From the NCBI GenBank assembly GCA_024529925.1, contig JAFEUB010001021.1, positions 186,001 to 250,000 of the forward strand: DNA of 64,000 nucleotides, given 5' to 3'. How positions within the stretch are numbered: the stretch's first letter is position 1; each line of letters opens with the position of its first letter. The position numbers and the translations under genes were made by a program. The notes below the pieces were generated by a model. It was not told the DNA's origin. It saw nothing but the letters and a program-made list of their open reading frames with translations, and ran no database searches. Below are positions 1 through 10,979 of the stretch, piece after piece. Origin of the DNA: Ophthalmolycus amberensis (taxonomy: Eukaryota > Chordata > Actinopteri > Perciformes > Zoarcidae).

Positions 1-3000
1 CCTACCTGATAAAGGAAATAATTGATATCTTCTGGGTCCAGGCTACAAGGCTAATGACACCAATGACTCTCTCCAGGAAAAGTCGGGGCCCTGTATGCAG
101 CTAGCCGTTTCAATTCCTGTCCTGCAAGTTTATAGAAAAAGAAAGGTGAGGCTGCGAAGAAACAATAGTAAATCTGCAAACTTATCAAACTTAGCATACA
201 TTCCTCGTCAGCCTGTCCAAATAAATTGGGCAAAGAAAGCTTTAACCACATTAAACTTAGCTTTATTAAATGTCAGGTCTCTGTCAGGAAAAACATTTTT
301 AATCAATGATTTTATTGTTAGGCACAAACTGGACATTTTGTTTTTAACTGAAACTTGGTTAAATCAAGATAACAGTGCAGCTGTTCTTATTGAATCAACA
401 CCTCACAACTTCAGTTTCATGAGTGAAACAAGAGCACATAAGAAAGGAGGTGGAGTTGCTATTTTATTTAATGATTCTCTTCAATGCAAGCAGATGTCCT
501 TTGGTCATTTTAGTTCTTTTGAATATGTGGCTCTGAATTCCACTCAAGCTTTATTCCTAAACATTTACAGACCGCCTAAATACTGTGCAACCTTCTTTGA
601 TGAGTTTACTGAACTGCTGTCTGTAATCTGTATTGATTTTGACTGTGTTGTTATTGTTGGTGATTTTAATATCCATGTTGATAATCCCCAGGACAGAGAG
701 TCTATAGAACTATGTGGTGTCCTTGATAACTATGATCTGACTCAGCATGTGACAGGACCCACCCACAACAGGGGGCACACTCTGGACCTAATCATCACCA
801 AAGGTGTAAACATTTCCAAGGTCGCTGTGACTGATGTTGCACTCTCTGATCATTTCTGTGTTTTCTTTGAGAGTGCAATCTCCTTGCACACAAATGTCCA
901 AACCAAGGTTGTGACAAAGCGTTACATCTCTGAAAACACCAGTGAACTATTTATTAAGAAGTTCTCCTCCACACCAGCCCTCTCTTGCCTCTCAGTCAAT
1001 GAGCTTGTAGATGGCTTCAATTTTAAAGTAAAAAATATTATTGATGCCATTGCACCCACTAAAGTGAAGGTTGTCTCGGGTAAGCAAAGATCTCCTTGGA
1101 GAAATGCTACGCTGGTCAAAATAGAGAAACGAGAGTGTCGGAAAGCTGAGCGCAGGTGGCGAAAAACTAATCTCCAGGTTCACTGTGACATCTATAAAGA
1201 GAGACTTCGCAATTATAATTTGGAACTTAGAAATGCAAGGCAGTCATTCTTCTCTGACATCATAACCAAAAACAAGAACAATACACGCGCCTTATTTGCT
1301 ACCGTCGATAGGCTAACAAACCCTCCAGTGTCGGTAGCTGCTGAGCTCCAATCCACCTGGGCATGCAATCAATTTGCCTCCTTTTTTACTGACAAAATTC
1401 AGAAAATTAGACAAGCAGTCAGTGCCTCCACACCAACCACAGGATATGTGTTGTCCCGATCTCTGAATAACATCCATTCAAATATCATGACACAATTTCA
1501 TTCAATCGACCGTAGAAGCCTAGAAGACATTATACAACATCTGAAGTCATCCTCCTGCTGCTTGGATATTCTACCAACACACTTTTTCAAAAATATTTCA
1601 AACTGCATGACCACTGATCTTTTACAAATTGTAAACACATCCCTTCTCTCAGGTGTCTTCCCACAAGCCCTAAAAACTGCAGTTATTAAACCACTCCTAA
1701 AGAAGGCTAGTTTAGACTCCGCAACGATGAAAAATTATAGGCCAATATCAAACCTCCCATTTTTAAGTAAAATAATTGAAAAAGCGGTTTTCCAACAGCT
1801 GACCAACTTCTTGGCCGTAAATAACTGCTTTGATGTTTTCCAGTCAGGCTTTCGACAGCACCACAGTACTGAAACTGCTCTTGTTAAGGTTTTCAACGAC
1901 ATCCACTTAAACATAGACAATGGCAGAAGTTCAGTCTTAGTGTTACTGGATCTCAGTGCTGCATTCGACACAGTCGACCATGCCATACTCCTAGAAAGAC
2001 TAAAAATCTGGGTGGGACTCTCTGGCACAGCACTTACCTGGTTTGAATCCTACTTGAAGGACCGAGAATACTTTGTGTCTTTAGCTGATTACACATCAGA
2101 GCTGACTAAAATGACATGTGGTGTTCCCCAAGGTTCAATACTGGGGCCTCTTCTGTTCAACATCTACATGCTTCCACTAGCTCAGATTATGGAAAACAAC
2201 AAAGTGTGTTATCATAATTATGCAGACGACACACAAATCTACGTAACTATGTCACCAGGGGACTATAATCCCATACAAGGGCTGGGTAACTGCATTGAAC
2301 AAATCAACAACTGGATGTGCCAGAATTTTCTTCAATTAAACAAAGATAAAACAGAAGTAATTGTTTTTGGTACCAAGGACGAACAATTGAAAATCACCGC
2401 TCAGCTTCAATCACTGATGTTAAAACCCACAAACCAAGCCAGAAATCTAGGTGTAGTTATGGATTCAGACCTCAACCTGAACAGCCATATCAAGACAATT
2501 ACAAAATCAGCCTACTATCACCTGAAGAATATATCAAGGATTAGAGGACTTATGTCTCAACAGGATTTGGAAAAACTTGTCCACGCATTTATCTTCAGCA
2601 GACTGGACTACTGTAACGGTGTGTTTACAGGTCTCTGTAAAAAGTCCGTCAGAAAGCTGCAGCTGATTCAGAACGCTGCAGCTCGAGTCCTCACTAAGAC
2701 CAGGAGAGTGGATCACATCACCCCAGTTCTGATGTCTTTGCACTGGCTTCCTGTCCAACAAAGAATTGACTTTAAAATCCTGATGTTGGTTTACAAAGCA
2801 CTGAATGGTTTAGGGCCAAAATACATCTCTGATCTGCTGCTACCTTATGAACCATCCCGACCCCTTAGGTCGTCTGGGACCGGTCTACTTTCTGTTCCCA
2901 GAGTCAGAACTAAACATGGAGAAGCAGCGTTCAGTTTTTCTGGTCCACATATCTGGAACAAAGTCCCAGAAAGCTGCAGGTCTGCTGAGACCCTCAGCTC

Positions 3001-3300
3001 CTTTAAATCAAGATTGAAGACTTTTCTGTTTGCTGCTGCCTTTAATTGAACCACATTCAATTAATATATTAATCAATTTCCTGCATTTCTGCATTTTACT
3101 ACTGTATTTTATTTCTTACACTGTTTTTTTTTTTTTAATGTTTTAATGCAATGAATGTTCTTAATTGTTTTTAAATCTCCTTTTCTTTTGCCTTATGTTT
3201 TGATGCTTTTAATGGTTTTATGTGAAGCACTTTGAATTACCTTGTTGTTGAAATGTGCTATACAAATAAACTTGCCTTGCCTTGCCTTGCCTTGCCTTAA
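1..3300 (+). mobile_element. L2-clade LINE, copy 1 (5' end outside window)
   Basis: This is a non-LTR retrotransposon with an apurinic endonuclease domain and reverse transcriptase. It is followed by a short 3' UTR that ends in a sequence typical of L2 elements (a 'ctatacaaataaacttg' tail) and four to five TTGCC units. The 3' end joins directly to the middle of a nap1l4 exon. No target-site duplication can be seen because the 5' junction is outside the window; copy 2 shows that junction. Confidence 0.9.
95..3049 (+). CDS. L2 LINE ORF2: endonuclease-reverse transcriptase
   Basis: The 984-residue reading frame is open throughout. Residues about 50-280 are an APE-type endonuclease with the signatures LTETWL, VGDFNIH, TLDLII and SDHF, which nicks target DNA. 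Residues about 510-780 are the reverse transcriptase, with NYRPIS, LDLSAAFDTVDH, GVPQGSILGPLLF and the catalytic YADDT. The C-terminal part has the HWLPV and YKALNG motifs typical of fish L2/CR1-like elements. An in-frame TGA lies about 70 bases before this ATG, so the usual start may be this or a nearby Met. The intact frame, with few changes between copies, suggests the element was active recently. Clade assignment is from remembered family motifs. Confidence 0.92.
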   Translation: MQLAVSIPVLQVYRKRKVRLRRNNSKSANLSNLAYIPRQPVQINWAKKALTTLNLALLNVRSLSGKTFLINDFIVRHKLDILFLTETWLNQDNSAAVLIESTPHNFSFMSETRAHKKGGGVAILFNDSLQCKQMSFGHFSSFEYVALNSTQALFLNIYRPPKYCATFFDEFTELLSVICIDFDCVVIVGDFNIHVDNPQDRESIELCGVLDNYDLTQHVTGPTHNRGHTLDLIITKGVNISKVAVTDVALSDHFCVFFESAISLHTNVQTKVVTKRYISENTSELFIKKFSSTPALSCLSVNELVDGFNFKVKNIIDAIAPTKVKVVSGKQRSPWRNATLVKIEKRECRKAERRWRKTNLQVHCDIYKERLRNYNLELRNARQSFFSDIITKNKNNTRALFATVDRLTNPPVSVAAELQSTWACNQFASFFTDKIQKIRQAVSASTPTTGYVLSRSLNNIHSNIMTQFHSIDRRSLEDIIQHLKSSSCCLDILPTHFFKNISNCMTTDLLQIVNTSLLSGVFPQALKTAVIKPLLKKASLDSATMKNYRPISNLPFLSKIIEKAVFQQLTNFLAVNNCFDVFQSGFRQHHSTETALVKVFNDIHLNIDNGRSSVLVLLDLSAAFDTVDHAILLERLKIWVGLSGTALTWFESYLKDREYFVSLADYTSELTKMTCGVPQGSILGPLLFNIYMLPLAQIMENNKVCYHNYADDTQIYVTMSPGDYNPIQGLGNCIEQINNWMCQNFLQLNKDKTEVIVFGTKDEQLKITAQLQSLMLKPTNQARNLGVVMDSDLNLNSHIKTITKSAYYHLKNISRIRGLMSQQDLEKLVHAFIFSRLDYCNGVFTGLCKKSVRKLQLIQNAAARVLTKTRRVDHITPVLMSLHWLPVQQRIDFKILMLVYKALNGLGPKYISDLLLPYEPSRPLRSSGTGLLSVPRVRTKHGEAAFSFSGPHIWNKVPESCRSAETLSSFKSRLKTFLFAAAFN

Positions 3301-4753
3301 ATATCTTTCAGGTGCTTTAGGATGGGCTCGTCGTGTTCCTGGTGGAAGATAAACAGTCAGATCAGAGACGCATGAAACGCATTCAGAACAGTGACATGTG
3401 TATCAATCATTTAAATGTACCTGCAGCATGTCACTGAGCATGTCCACACTCTTGAAAATGGTGAGCCAGAACTCTGGGATGCCTTTTGGATCTTCCCTTG
3501 GCGCGGCTTCCTCTTTCTTTGCATCCTCAATAGCAGCTTTTTCCTTTACCTCCTCCTACAGGAAGTGGGCAGAGCACTTATCAAAATTCAATGTTCACCA
3601 AAATCTAAACAACTTAGCGAGTTAAGCTTTCGAGGTTCCTACAGCTTGAGGCAAGTTAGATTTAAGACTTTTTAAAGCCACTTGGAATGAAACTTGAGAC
3701 CAACTCTCCAGCCCAAATTAAAAGGGAAAAAACCACATCAATTACTTTGTGTGTTGTTTGACTCGACAGTTTTGTGTTTCTTAGGATTAGTGTCCATATA
3801 CCAATTTGCACTGTGTACACTCAGCCTCACTTGCATGTGTGATTCCCCTGCATTCATTCTCAGTACGAGTTTGAAACACGTACTGCACAAAATACAACGT
3901 GCCTCTTATTCATTGACTGGGACCAGTTGCAGCCATGCTGCGCAACCGTGGTTGAATGGCCGATTGTCATTGAATTTGAACTTCCCCATGTCGTCGCGAG
4001 CTTGCAGACAGTGTATCTGCTCTGAGCATCCCGGCCCCTAACAAAATACCAGAGTTGTTGTTTCCGCTATCCTGATCTGATCTCTAATGAAAGAGACATT
4101 CGTCAATTATCTAAAAGAATTGTCGCAATTATTTTTGAAATTTTCAATTGCAATGTGAGAAAAAAGTCCATCTTCCTATGTCTGAGCATTTTAAAGATTG
4201 TTTTCACCGTTTAAGGCCACTTTTTAGATGAATGAATTCAATAGCTTTTAGGACTTTTTAAGGATCAGCAGACATGCTGATAGAAGTCTCATTGAGACCA
4301 AAGTCTTTTACAATTCAGCCATCACAGTTTGTTAGCCCTAGTGATTCTCATTAAAACCACATTTCCCACAATCCTGTTTCCTGTTGGACAATTTCAGGAG
4401 ACTTTTGGTAACATTGATGAGATTAAGTGACCTGTGTGTGTGATTGTAAGGAAACCATTTTCCTTTAGTGGGAAACTGTGTGGAAAACCAGAAGAAGTAG
4501 GATTTGTCAAAGTGATCAGGCTTTTAAGAGAAACAAAATCAAATCTGTACTTACAGCTAGCTCCTCCTCTTCCTCTCTGTCACTGTGCCACACACACTCT
4601 TCATCTGTGGGTTCCACTGTTCCTGTGACAAAATCTCTTCTCTGTGACACACATTCATTACAGCAAAGTTAATCATTTTAGAGAGGCATTTGGGAATATT
4701 AGCATGAAATGCATATACACACACGCATTCATTCGATAAGGCTGAATTATTTA

Positions 4754-4790
<37 letters not shown>

Positions 4791-5337
4791 GTATACACAC
4801 ATACAGATACACACACACGTGCGCGCGCAGACAGGTGCAGCAGCATTACAGCTGACAGTCTTCAGTGCAACTAGGAATGGCTGAGTTCTTGTCACTCTGG
4901 AAATAGCCTTGACTGACAAAAGTACAGACGACTACTCGTGATAGCAGTTTTCAATTTAGCACCAAGGATGCATCCTCACTGACATATCAGACCAGAGAGA
5001 CACACTTAACCACCCACTAGTGCAGGGAATTCAAGTGATTATTAGATATTTGGTCTCTTAACAAATAACAGACATTGTAAGTTGTCTTTTTTCCACTAGC
5101 TTTTACTCTGTTTTCATGAACATAAAATTAGCAAAGGAAATGTGAGACATCTGGTGTTAGTCAAATGAAGTAAAGAAAAAAAGTGAGTGTACCTTGTCAA
5201 ACAGTGGCTGATAGAGGGCAGCGTACTTTCGCTCTAACTCGTGGACCTCCTCGTAGAATTTGGCCTCTATGTTGGCACACTGCACCTGTAGCCTTTTCAA
5301 GGCATGCACTCGCCTCTTCACTACTTTGGGAAGCATG
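3301..5337 (-). pseudogene. nap1l4: nap1l4 fragment, cut by L2 (monomer A)
   Basis: Three whole exons and one broken exon of a NAP1-family histone chaperone are recognisable on the minus strand: 5193-5337 (starts MLPKVVKRRV, ends LYQPLFDK), 4555-4641 (RRDFVTGTVEPTDEE), 3421-3555 (ends FWLTIFKSVDMLSDMLQ), and 3301-3338 (EHDEPILKHLKDI). The L2 interrupts the last exon after KDI, so the chaperone core and acidic tail are missing. Splice sites (AG before, GT after) remain. It cannot make a normal chaperone. The exon sequences match human NAP1L4 better than NAP1L1 from memory (for example EPTD and WHS motifs). Confidence 0.85.
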
Positions 5338-5502
5338 CTACGAGAGAAGAGAAACATGAGAATGATTTTAGAAATTATTATATTTTCAATTATTGAAATT
5401 GACAATCATTAATCCGGTAAAGTGGCGAGTCCTCCACCGAGGTGGTTGGGAACCACCAGATGATCTCAAGATGTTTCAGATCTATCCTGCTCTAAATGAA
5501 GC

Positions 5503-6153
5503 TGGTTGGGAGTACTCGACATTCTCTGGTAAAAGCTTTGGATGGGACATCTTGGCAGGGAATTTGGAATAATGACAATAAGGGTAGAAATTACAACAAA
5601 ATTCAGACATCAGTCAGAGTGAGAAGTGATGGAAGTAAAAGTAGAAAAGAAGATGTTACTTTCAGATTAAGGTTCGGACATACAGGACTCAATGACACGT
5701 TATACACATCATGAAAAAGACAGAGTGGGATAAATGTGAGATATGCAACTATAAAGAAACTGTAGAACATGTGCTGATAGAGTGGAAGAAGTTCAGGGTG
5801 GAAAGAGAAAGACTGAAGAACAGAGTGGTAGATGCAGGAAGGGAGTGGAGCATCAAAGGACTGTTAGAGACAGGGGACAAACAAGTTCAGTTTAAAAGGG
5901 CTTTATTTAATATATGAATGGAACGGGTTTAATATCCAGAATATAACTTCAATATGAAGTTTATTTCTAATTTTTTCATTTTATTTATAAATAACATTGT
6001 GTTTAAATGATAACTGTCAAGTCATGATGTTACACACTCCGGTCCAGTAGGTGGCGCCTTAAACATTGGTTTGTAGTCCGCCATTAAACTGAAAGAAGAA
6101 GAAGAAGAAGACGAAGAAGAAGGAGAAGGAAGAAGAAGGAAGGAGAAGAGGAG
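5503..6153 (+). mobile_element. LINE 3' fragment with GAA tail (I/Nimb-like), monomer A
   Basis: Two short frames carry the end of a non-LTR retrotransposon protein: RLRFGHTGLNDTLYTS, then WDKCEICNYKETVEHVLIEW. The second has the C-x2-C-x8-H knuckle-like tail found after the reverse transcriptase or RNase H region of I-like LINEs. The two parts are split by a stop and frameshift at about 5714. The 3' UTR has the 'ggtccagtaggtggcgcc' and 'gtccgccattaaac' blocks and ends in (GAA)n, typical of a teleost I/Nimb-type family. In A and C the 5' side is a deletion junction at 5502/5503 compared with B. Confidence 0.72.
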
Positions 6154-6738
6154 GCCTCATCTCCTGGTAGCCTATAAAGCTATTGAAGTTAGCTTAGCAT
6201 GCTACCTGGAAACAGACGGACGGGGACAGCAGTGACCAACACAGCGCTAGTCAGAGCTTAATGAGAGTAAACGGTGTTTTTAACGGAGTTCGTCTGGAGG
6301 AAAACTTTCTGTGGTTTAGTGAAAATGTCTAAACTAGAAATGCTGAGATCTTTAGTCAACCAGCGACTAACTGCGGCTGGTGAAGAGATATTTCGTCTGT
6401 TTGAAAGAACGATAGCAGAGTACGAGGAGGAACTCTCTCGTTTAAAAGAGGAGAATAAGCGACAACGGGAACTTCTGGACGCTGTTCTCAACCCGGAAGT
6501 CCGGATACAAAGAGCACGTGGGTTCACTTTATTTCTTCTCTCAGTTCTCAAACACTGTTCATGCTCCGGCTGATAACTTCTAATGTAGTTTGGAGTGAGA
6601 CTCAGTTGCAATTCGTCGTTTTCTTCTTCTCCTGATTTAATACCTGCAAACGTCTCGCTTTTCTGCGAAATAAGCCGTTTTGAATCAAAATATATCATCC
6701 ACGTGAGTCGTCTAGATCCGTACAGTTTTTATTTGTTC

Positions 6739-6748
6739 GGGGGGGGGG
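6739..6748 (+). repeat. Homopolymer G10 tract
   Basis: This is the first of three G or C runs in ZNF intron 1. The equivalent tracts in the other monomers differ in length. Confidence 0.9.
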
Positions 6749-7279
6749 TCTACTGGCCAGCCAGCGTTTCTCAGATTGGAGTGAGACGAGGAGAAAATGT
6801 GATCTTGTGATCTTCGCAATAAAACATATTTGATGCGACGTGTCGAGTCTTGGCCAATCAGCGTTAAGATGTCTACACCGTCTTCATTTCCCTCCGTTAA
6901 AGTTCCGTTACCGTTCAGACTTGCTGGGTTAAGTTAACGTCCACTGCATGCGGAACTTTGTCAACGGATAATGCTCATCAGTTATCAAGATTTAGGAGGA
7001 AAAAGCGTAACGTGACGAAACATGAAGCCCCCTCCGTGTTCCGATTCAGTCCACGCGGTCACTCATTAACATTAATTTTAATTAACCTTTTTTTTAAAAC
7101 TCAAAGTAGAATGAGGCGATTTCGTGGTGATAATAACTTGAAACATGAGGCCCAGATACTGATGAGATGATGAGGTCAAAGAGCTTCAGGAAGAGGATGT
7201 TGTGTGTGTAGCGCAGCTTGACGCAGGGCTGAGATGTGAGTGGAGCTGGGCCTGGATAAAGGTGGAGGTCTAAACAGAC

Positions 7280-7498
7280 GTGAAGAGAGAGCAGTACAGC
7301 TTCCTGCTGTCACAGTGTTTTAAATACATTGATAAGGCAGGGTATGCTAACTGCAGCCTCTGCTCCAATGAGATGACGTACAGCAACAAGGGCTCACGTG
7401 CTCTCATCACACTGCCAGACTCTGTTCACTGTAATGACCACAGCAAGTGTACTTCCAGTCCCAACAGTCCCACGTGCAGTTGCTCCCAAAGGCCCTGA
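7280..7498 (+). pseudogene. Small Cys-rich ORF in ZNF intron (unidentified, possibly transposase-derived)
   Basis: The frame contains VKREQYSFLLSQCFKYIDKAG followed by CSLC and a later Cys/His-rich stretch. It recalls the N-terminal BED-like zinc-binding part of hAT-derived fish proteins, but the second half does not look conserved and I cannot name a family. Related copies lie at 27823-28029 (shortened by deletion), 42357-42575 and around 62480-62700 (frame broken). Loss of frame in some copies suggests no current function. Confidence 0.3.
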
Positions 7499-8289
7499 AG
7501 TAATGAGAGAGCGTTAAGGAGCCTGAACCTTCATGATTTCAATAATTGAACCGGATTGAATGCATATTAATTGTAAATAGAAGATGGGCCACAATTCTAA
7601 CGGCTTTACAGTAACAGTGGAAGTTAATATTAAGACATACAGTAACAGGGTTAAATGAAAACGAATCACTTTATTTTGTATAGGCGATGGTTCTTGCTAC
7701 TGTCGAAATATGCTAACGGTATTTACATGCATTAAACGTGTAAGTATTGTGAGGAATTTAAGTTTTAAAGCGCTCCTAGCGATGGATATTATGTGTTACA
7801 ATATGTTTACTTGTAGAAGGTTTAAACTAAAGGGAGAGTTACTGAATTTGTTGTGCACTGTGAGAGAAACCAGAGAATTTATGACACCGCCATAAAGTCA
7901 GAGAGAGGGGGATGTTGCTGGAGTTTCTGAGCACAGCCTTCAAGAAGGGGGGTGAATTGGTCAAGGAAGTGGCCGACTGAAGTCCGACGGGTTCAGCCAA
8001 TCACTGAGCTGATCGATGGGCTAAGGAATGTGTAATATGAGACATTTCAGAGACTTTGGAGAGACAAAGAAACTGTGAATCCCCGGAGATAATCAGACCT
8101 CATCTGGACCATGAGGCGGACACACCAGTCTGTCGTGTGGTTCGGATGGGGCCTCTATTTCATGAAATATTACTATTGATAGTGTAATTCAGTTTGTAAC
8201 TGCATTTGCATTTGTTAGTATATTAAATTCCTTTTGATTTAAACTTCAACCAGCTGATTCGGCCTGCTTAATGATGGAAGAAAGAGAGC

Positions 8290-8874
8290 GGGGGGGGGGG
8301 GGGCTGCCTCTTCTCCTCTGCATGCTTCTTCTCCTCTGGAACAAGGAGGGGGGCTTTTTCCTTTACCTTTTGTTTGAGAAATGTTGAACATAACAGTATT
8401 ATGTGTGTGTGCTCATTTAGTGTTGCGTGTGTCATAGAGCAAAGGTTTGAATCTCCGGGTGAGGCGCTCCCCGTACAAAGAGGGAGCTCTGACACGCAGG
8501 TGGTAGCTTAAAACTTATAACTAGTTGAATCGGGTTAGTCGGTGGGATGTTGTGTAGCAACCTGCAGGAACAGCACCTTCCCCATCCCTGAGACTCCAGG
8601 ACTCACACACACAATGTGGCCCAACCCTGGCTTGTGTGTGGGTGAAGATAATGCGTCCCTGTGCTGGACAAGTTCAAGTAAAGTATCAAGATACAGGGCT
8701 CACAAAACACTGAGAGGAGAGATGCATATACGGAGCCCTGACTTTGTCTGTTGCTCGGGATACTTAATCAATTCTTGTGTTTTGTGAAACCATAGATCTA
8801 TGTTTTTTATGCTTTGATGCTTGACTTAATAAATTGTTAATACTTGTAGATCGTCTACCCCCCCCCCCCCCCCC
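8290..8874. repeat. G14 ... C17 homopolymer pair in ZNF intron 1
   Basis: A run of 14 G (8290-8303) is followed about 550 bases later by 17 C (8858-8874). Equivalent G/C lengths in the other copies are 9/19 (28820-28828 and 29380-29398), 13/11 (43365-43377 and 43937-43947) and 13/24 (63186-63198 and 63750-63773). They are inverted complements and mutate fast. Assembly length at such runs is unreliable. Confidence 0.85.
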
Positions 8875-9692
8875 ACCCCACAGGGTTCTTTCACCTCTTA
8901 TGAGTTTGCAGGTATGCTGATTTGTTCTCTCAGCTTCTAGATGACAGGAAATATTTCAACTTAAAGTACAAGTGTGTTCTCTTTGATAACACCACATGGA
9001 TTTGGCAGCTTAAAATGGTTCATATGTTCATGGTCACATAAGTTGATTACATTATTGTATTATCTGGTTCTATTGATACTATTTGCTCAATTCTAGAATG
9101 TCTTTGTAACACCTCTGTGTGTCTGTTTACTGTTTTCCTGCAGACGGTTAAAGAAGAGGTTCCCTCTGAGCAGCAGGAGTGGAGCTCCAGTCTGGACCAG
9201 GAGGACCCAGAGCCCTCACACATTAAAGAAGAACAGGAGGAACTCTGCACCAGTCAGGAAGGAGAGCAGCTTCAAGGTCTGGAGGAGGCTGATGTCAAGT
9301 TCTCATTCACTCCTGTGATGATGAAGAAGAGGAAGCTCAGTCCTCACAGCTTCATCAAAGACAAACTGAACAGATGGGAACAGAAGCTGATGGAGAGGAC
9401 TGTGGAGGACCAGAACCAGACAGGAACTTGGATCCAGATAGACTATCCAGAACCAGATACTGATGAGAAGACTGGAGACTCTTCTGACACTGATGAGGGT
9501 GGTGATTGCAAGAAGACCAGAGAACCTCAGTCAGGTTTAAACTATGTGAAACCTGATGAAGTCCGTGTCAGTGATTCAAGATGTAGCGCTGGTGAGAAAC
9601 TTTTTAGATGCTCTGAGTGTGAGAAAACATTTGGCAAGAGACAAAATCTGAAGATACACATGAGAACCCACACAGGAAACAATCCCCTTTAG

Positions 9693-10736
9693 CTGTTCTG
9701 GTTGCAGTAAAGTTTCCGTTTGTGATAAAAGCTTTCAGCACGAGTCACCTCTGAAGTTACACATGATTAACCGCGGTTCAACTCCACTGATTTCAATATT
9801 GCAATTCAAAAAGTCATTCACTGAATGAGCGCCAACTGTACAGTTTGAAATAGTTTTGATGATTGATTTGATGGTAATGTAAGTTTAAGACGATGGTTTT
9901 ACCTGCATCTGTGCACAGTATATTGTATTTAAATGATTTCATCAATAAAAAGGTTTGTGTATTTCACTGGTTCATAGTTGTACATAGCACACTTTGTTCC
10001 TCAGGATTAAATCCATCAGTGACTGGAGTGTGACTCAATAGTTCTTTATCTTACTTGGCAGTTGTCACTCTTTGCTGCTGCCGTTACTGGTATACAATTG
10101 TCATCTTGTCTGACACAAACTCATCAAAAGGATAAAAAAGGTCCTTAGAAAAAGCAATCTACACATTCTTTGGAGTCACAAACCAACAACATCCTGATCT
10201 CGATCTATAGTTCCTTCCAGTTGATTAACAGGCCGACACATTCCTGAATGTGTTCACAACTTGTCGATACTTTTTTAGATTGCCGGTGGCTTTTCTTGAT
10301 CGTACCATCATCTGATCCTAATCATTGTGCTCCCCAGGCCTCTTGTTCATGTGTATGAGCACTTTTACCAGCTCAAGTTTAGGTAACCATGAAACAGGCC
10401 CCACCTTTGACTTTATCACACAGCTCCAACACAATATATCAGGATTGGTGCGGCAGCAAAGGGGTTGGACCTGATCACACCCGGCCCTCATTCATTGTGT
10501 TACATAAAGTTAAAATAGTGCGGAATGAAAGAAATCTATAGAGATTAAAACAATAAATAAAATGTCAGTGAATCAAAAGACATCAAGCTAAGTGATGCAG
10601 ATCAATCAAAGAAAAACTCACTTTTTACGAGGGAAAAGACAATAGCTCAATCATAGTTTTATTTTATGTCACTCTCACACGGAGCCATCTAAAAAAATAC
10701 ATAATACAGGGAGGAACGGAGACAGAGCTCCAGTAT
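9693..10736. other. Spacer after ZNF: 3' UTR and unassigned sequence
   Basis: The first ~260 bases are ZNF 3' UTR, with remnants of another finger-like sequence (a frame containing 'FQHESPLKLHM' near 9735) and AATAAA at 9944-9949. The rest, to the Rieske fragment, holds no convincing gene. On the minus strand the stretch next to the Rieske stop is probably its 3' UTR, with an AATAAA complement near 10660. Confidence 0.6.
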
Positions 10737-10979
10737 TTATCCCACTATGACTACGTCCTCCTCAGTGAACTCATAGAAGGGAACCTCCAGGTTTAGAGGA
10801 GCAGGTCCCTTTCTTATCCTTCCTGAAGCATCGTAGTGGGAGCCATGGCACGGACAGTAGTAGCCTCCGAAGTCTCCGGCGTTGGGCACACAACCCAGAT
10901 GGGCTTTTGCATCTACTATGAACTTATCATCATAATTCTCCAAAAAGCAATATGACACTATCAGTGGCGGGCTGTGCAT
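10737..10979 (-). pseudogene. uqcrfs1: Rieske iron-sulfur protein C-terminal fragment joined to hAT sequence (monomer A)
   Basis: The last ~55 codons match the C-terminus of the mitochondrial complex III Rieske subunit: HLGCVPNAGDFGG, YYCPCHGSHYDASGRIRKG, PAPLNLEVPFYEF and the final VVIVG. Box 2 (CPCHGS) of the 2Fe-2S site is intact. Box 1 normally reads CTHLGC but here reads KAHLGC, so one cluster Cys is lost, and an Ile-Ala pair usual before NAGDFGG is missing. Upstream of the His codon the frame comes from transposon DNA: 10904-10961 is nearly identical (one mismatch in 58) to 12957-13014 inside a hAT element. The rest of the gene is absent. This is a truncated relic, not a working subunit. 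Confidence 0.85.

Larger units (their letters stand above)
6325..9692 (+). pseudogene. C2H2 zinc-finger gene, collapsed and frameshifted (monomer A)
   Basis: Exon 1 (6325-6517) encodes MSKLEMLRSL followed by a coiled-coil-like segment rich in E, R and K, the N-terminal exon of a large fish ZNF family. The donor is GTGGGT. Exon 2 begins at 9144 after TTTTCCTGCAG. In monomer B the splice continues in frame, but here a 17-bp deletion at the exon start gives a stop (GGT TAA) two codons after the junction. Exon 2 itself is open from VKEEVPSEQQEW to the end. It has a 7-bp deletion near 9318 and a compensating 1-bp insertion near 9442, so about 40 residues are read in another frame, basic not acidic. 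Only one C2H2 finger remains (FRCSECEKTFGKRQNL, then HMRTHTGNNPL). A poly(A) signal AATAAA is at 9944-9949. It is probably a non-functional copy. Confidence 0.8.

Noticed and set aside
4740..4830. Possible Z-DNA or replication signal in the alternating AT/CA/CG tract
   Set aside because: It is an ordinary dinucleotide microsatellite in an intron, varying slightly between copies.
4557..4919. 120-residue minus-strand frame
   Set aside because: It reads through a nap1l4 exon in the wrong frame and an AT/CA microsatellite in the intron.
8421..8500. tRNA-derived SINE with a B-box-like GGTTTGAATCTCC
   Set aside because: No A box or tRNA fold could be found upstream, so the match is too weak.
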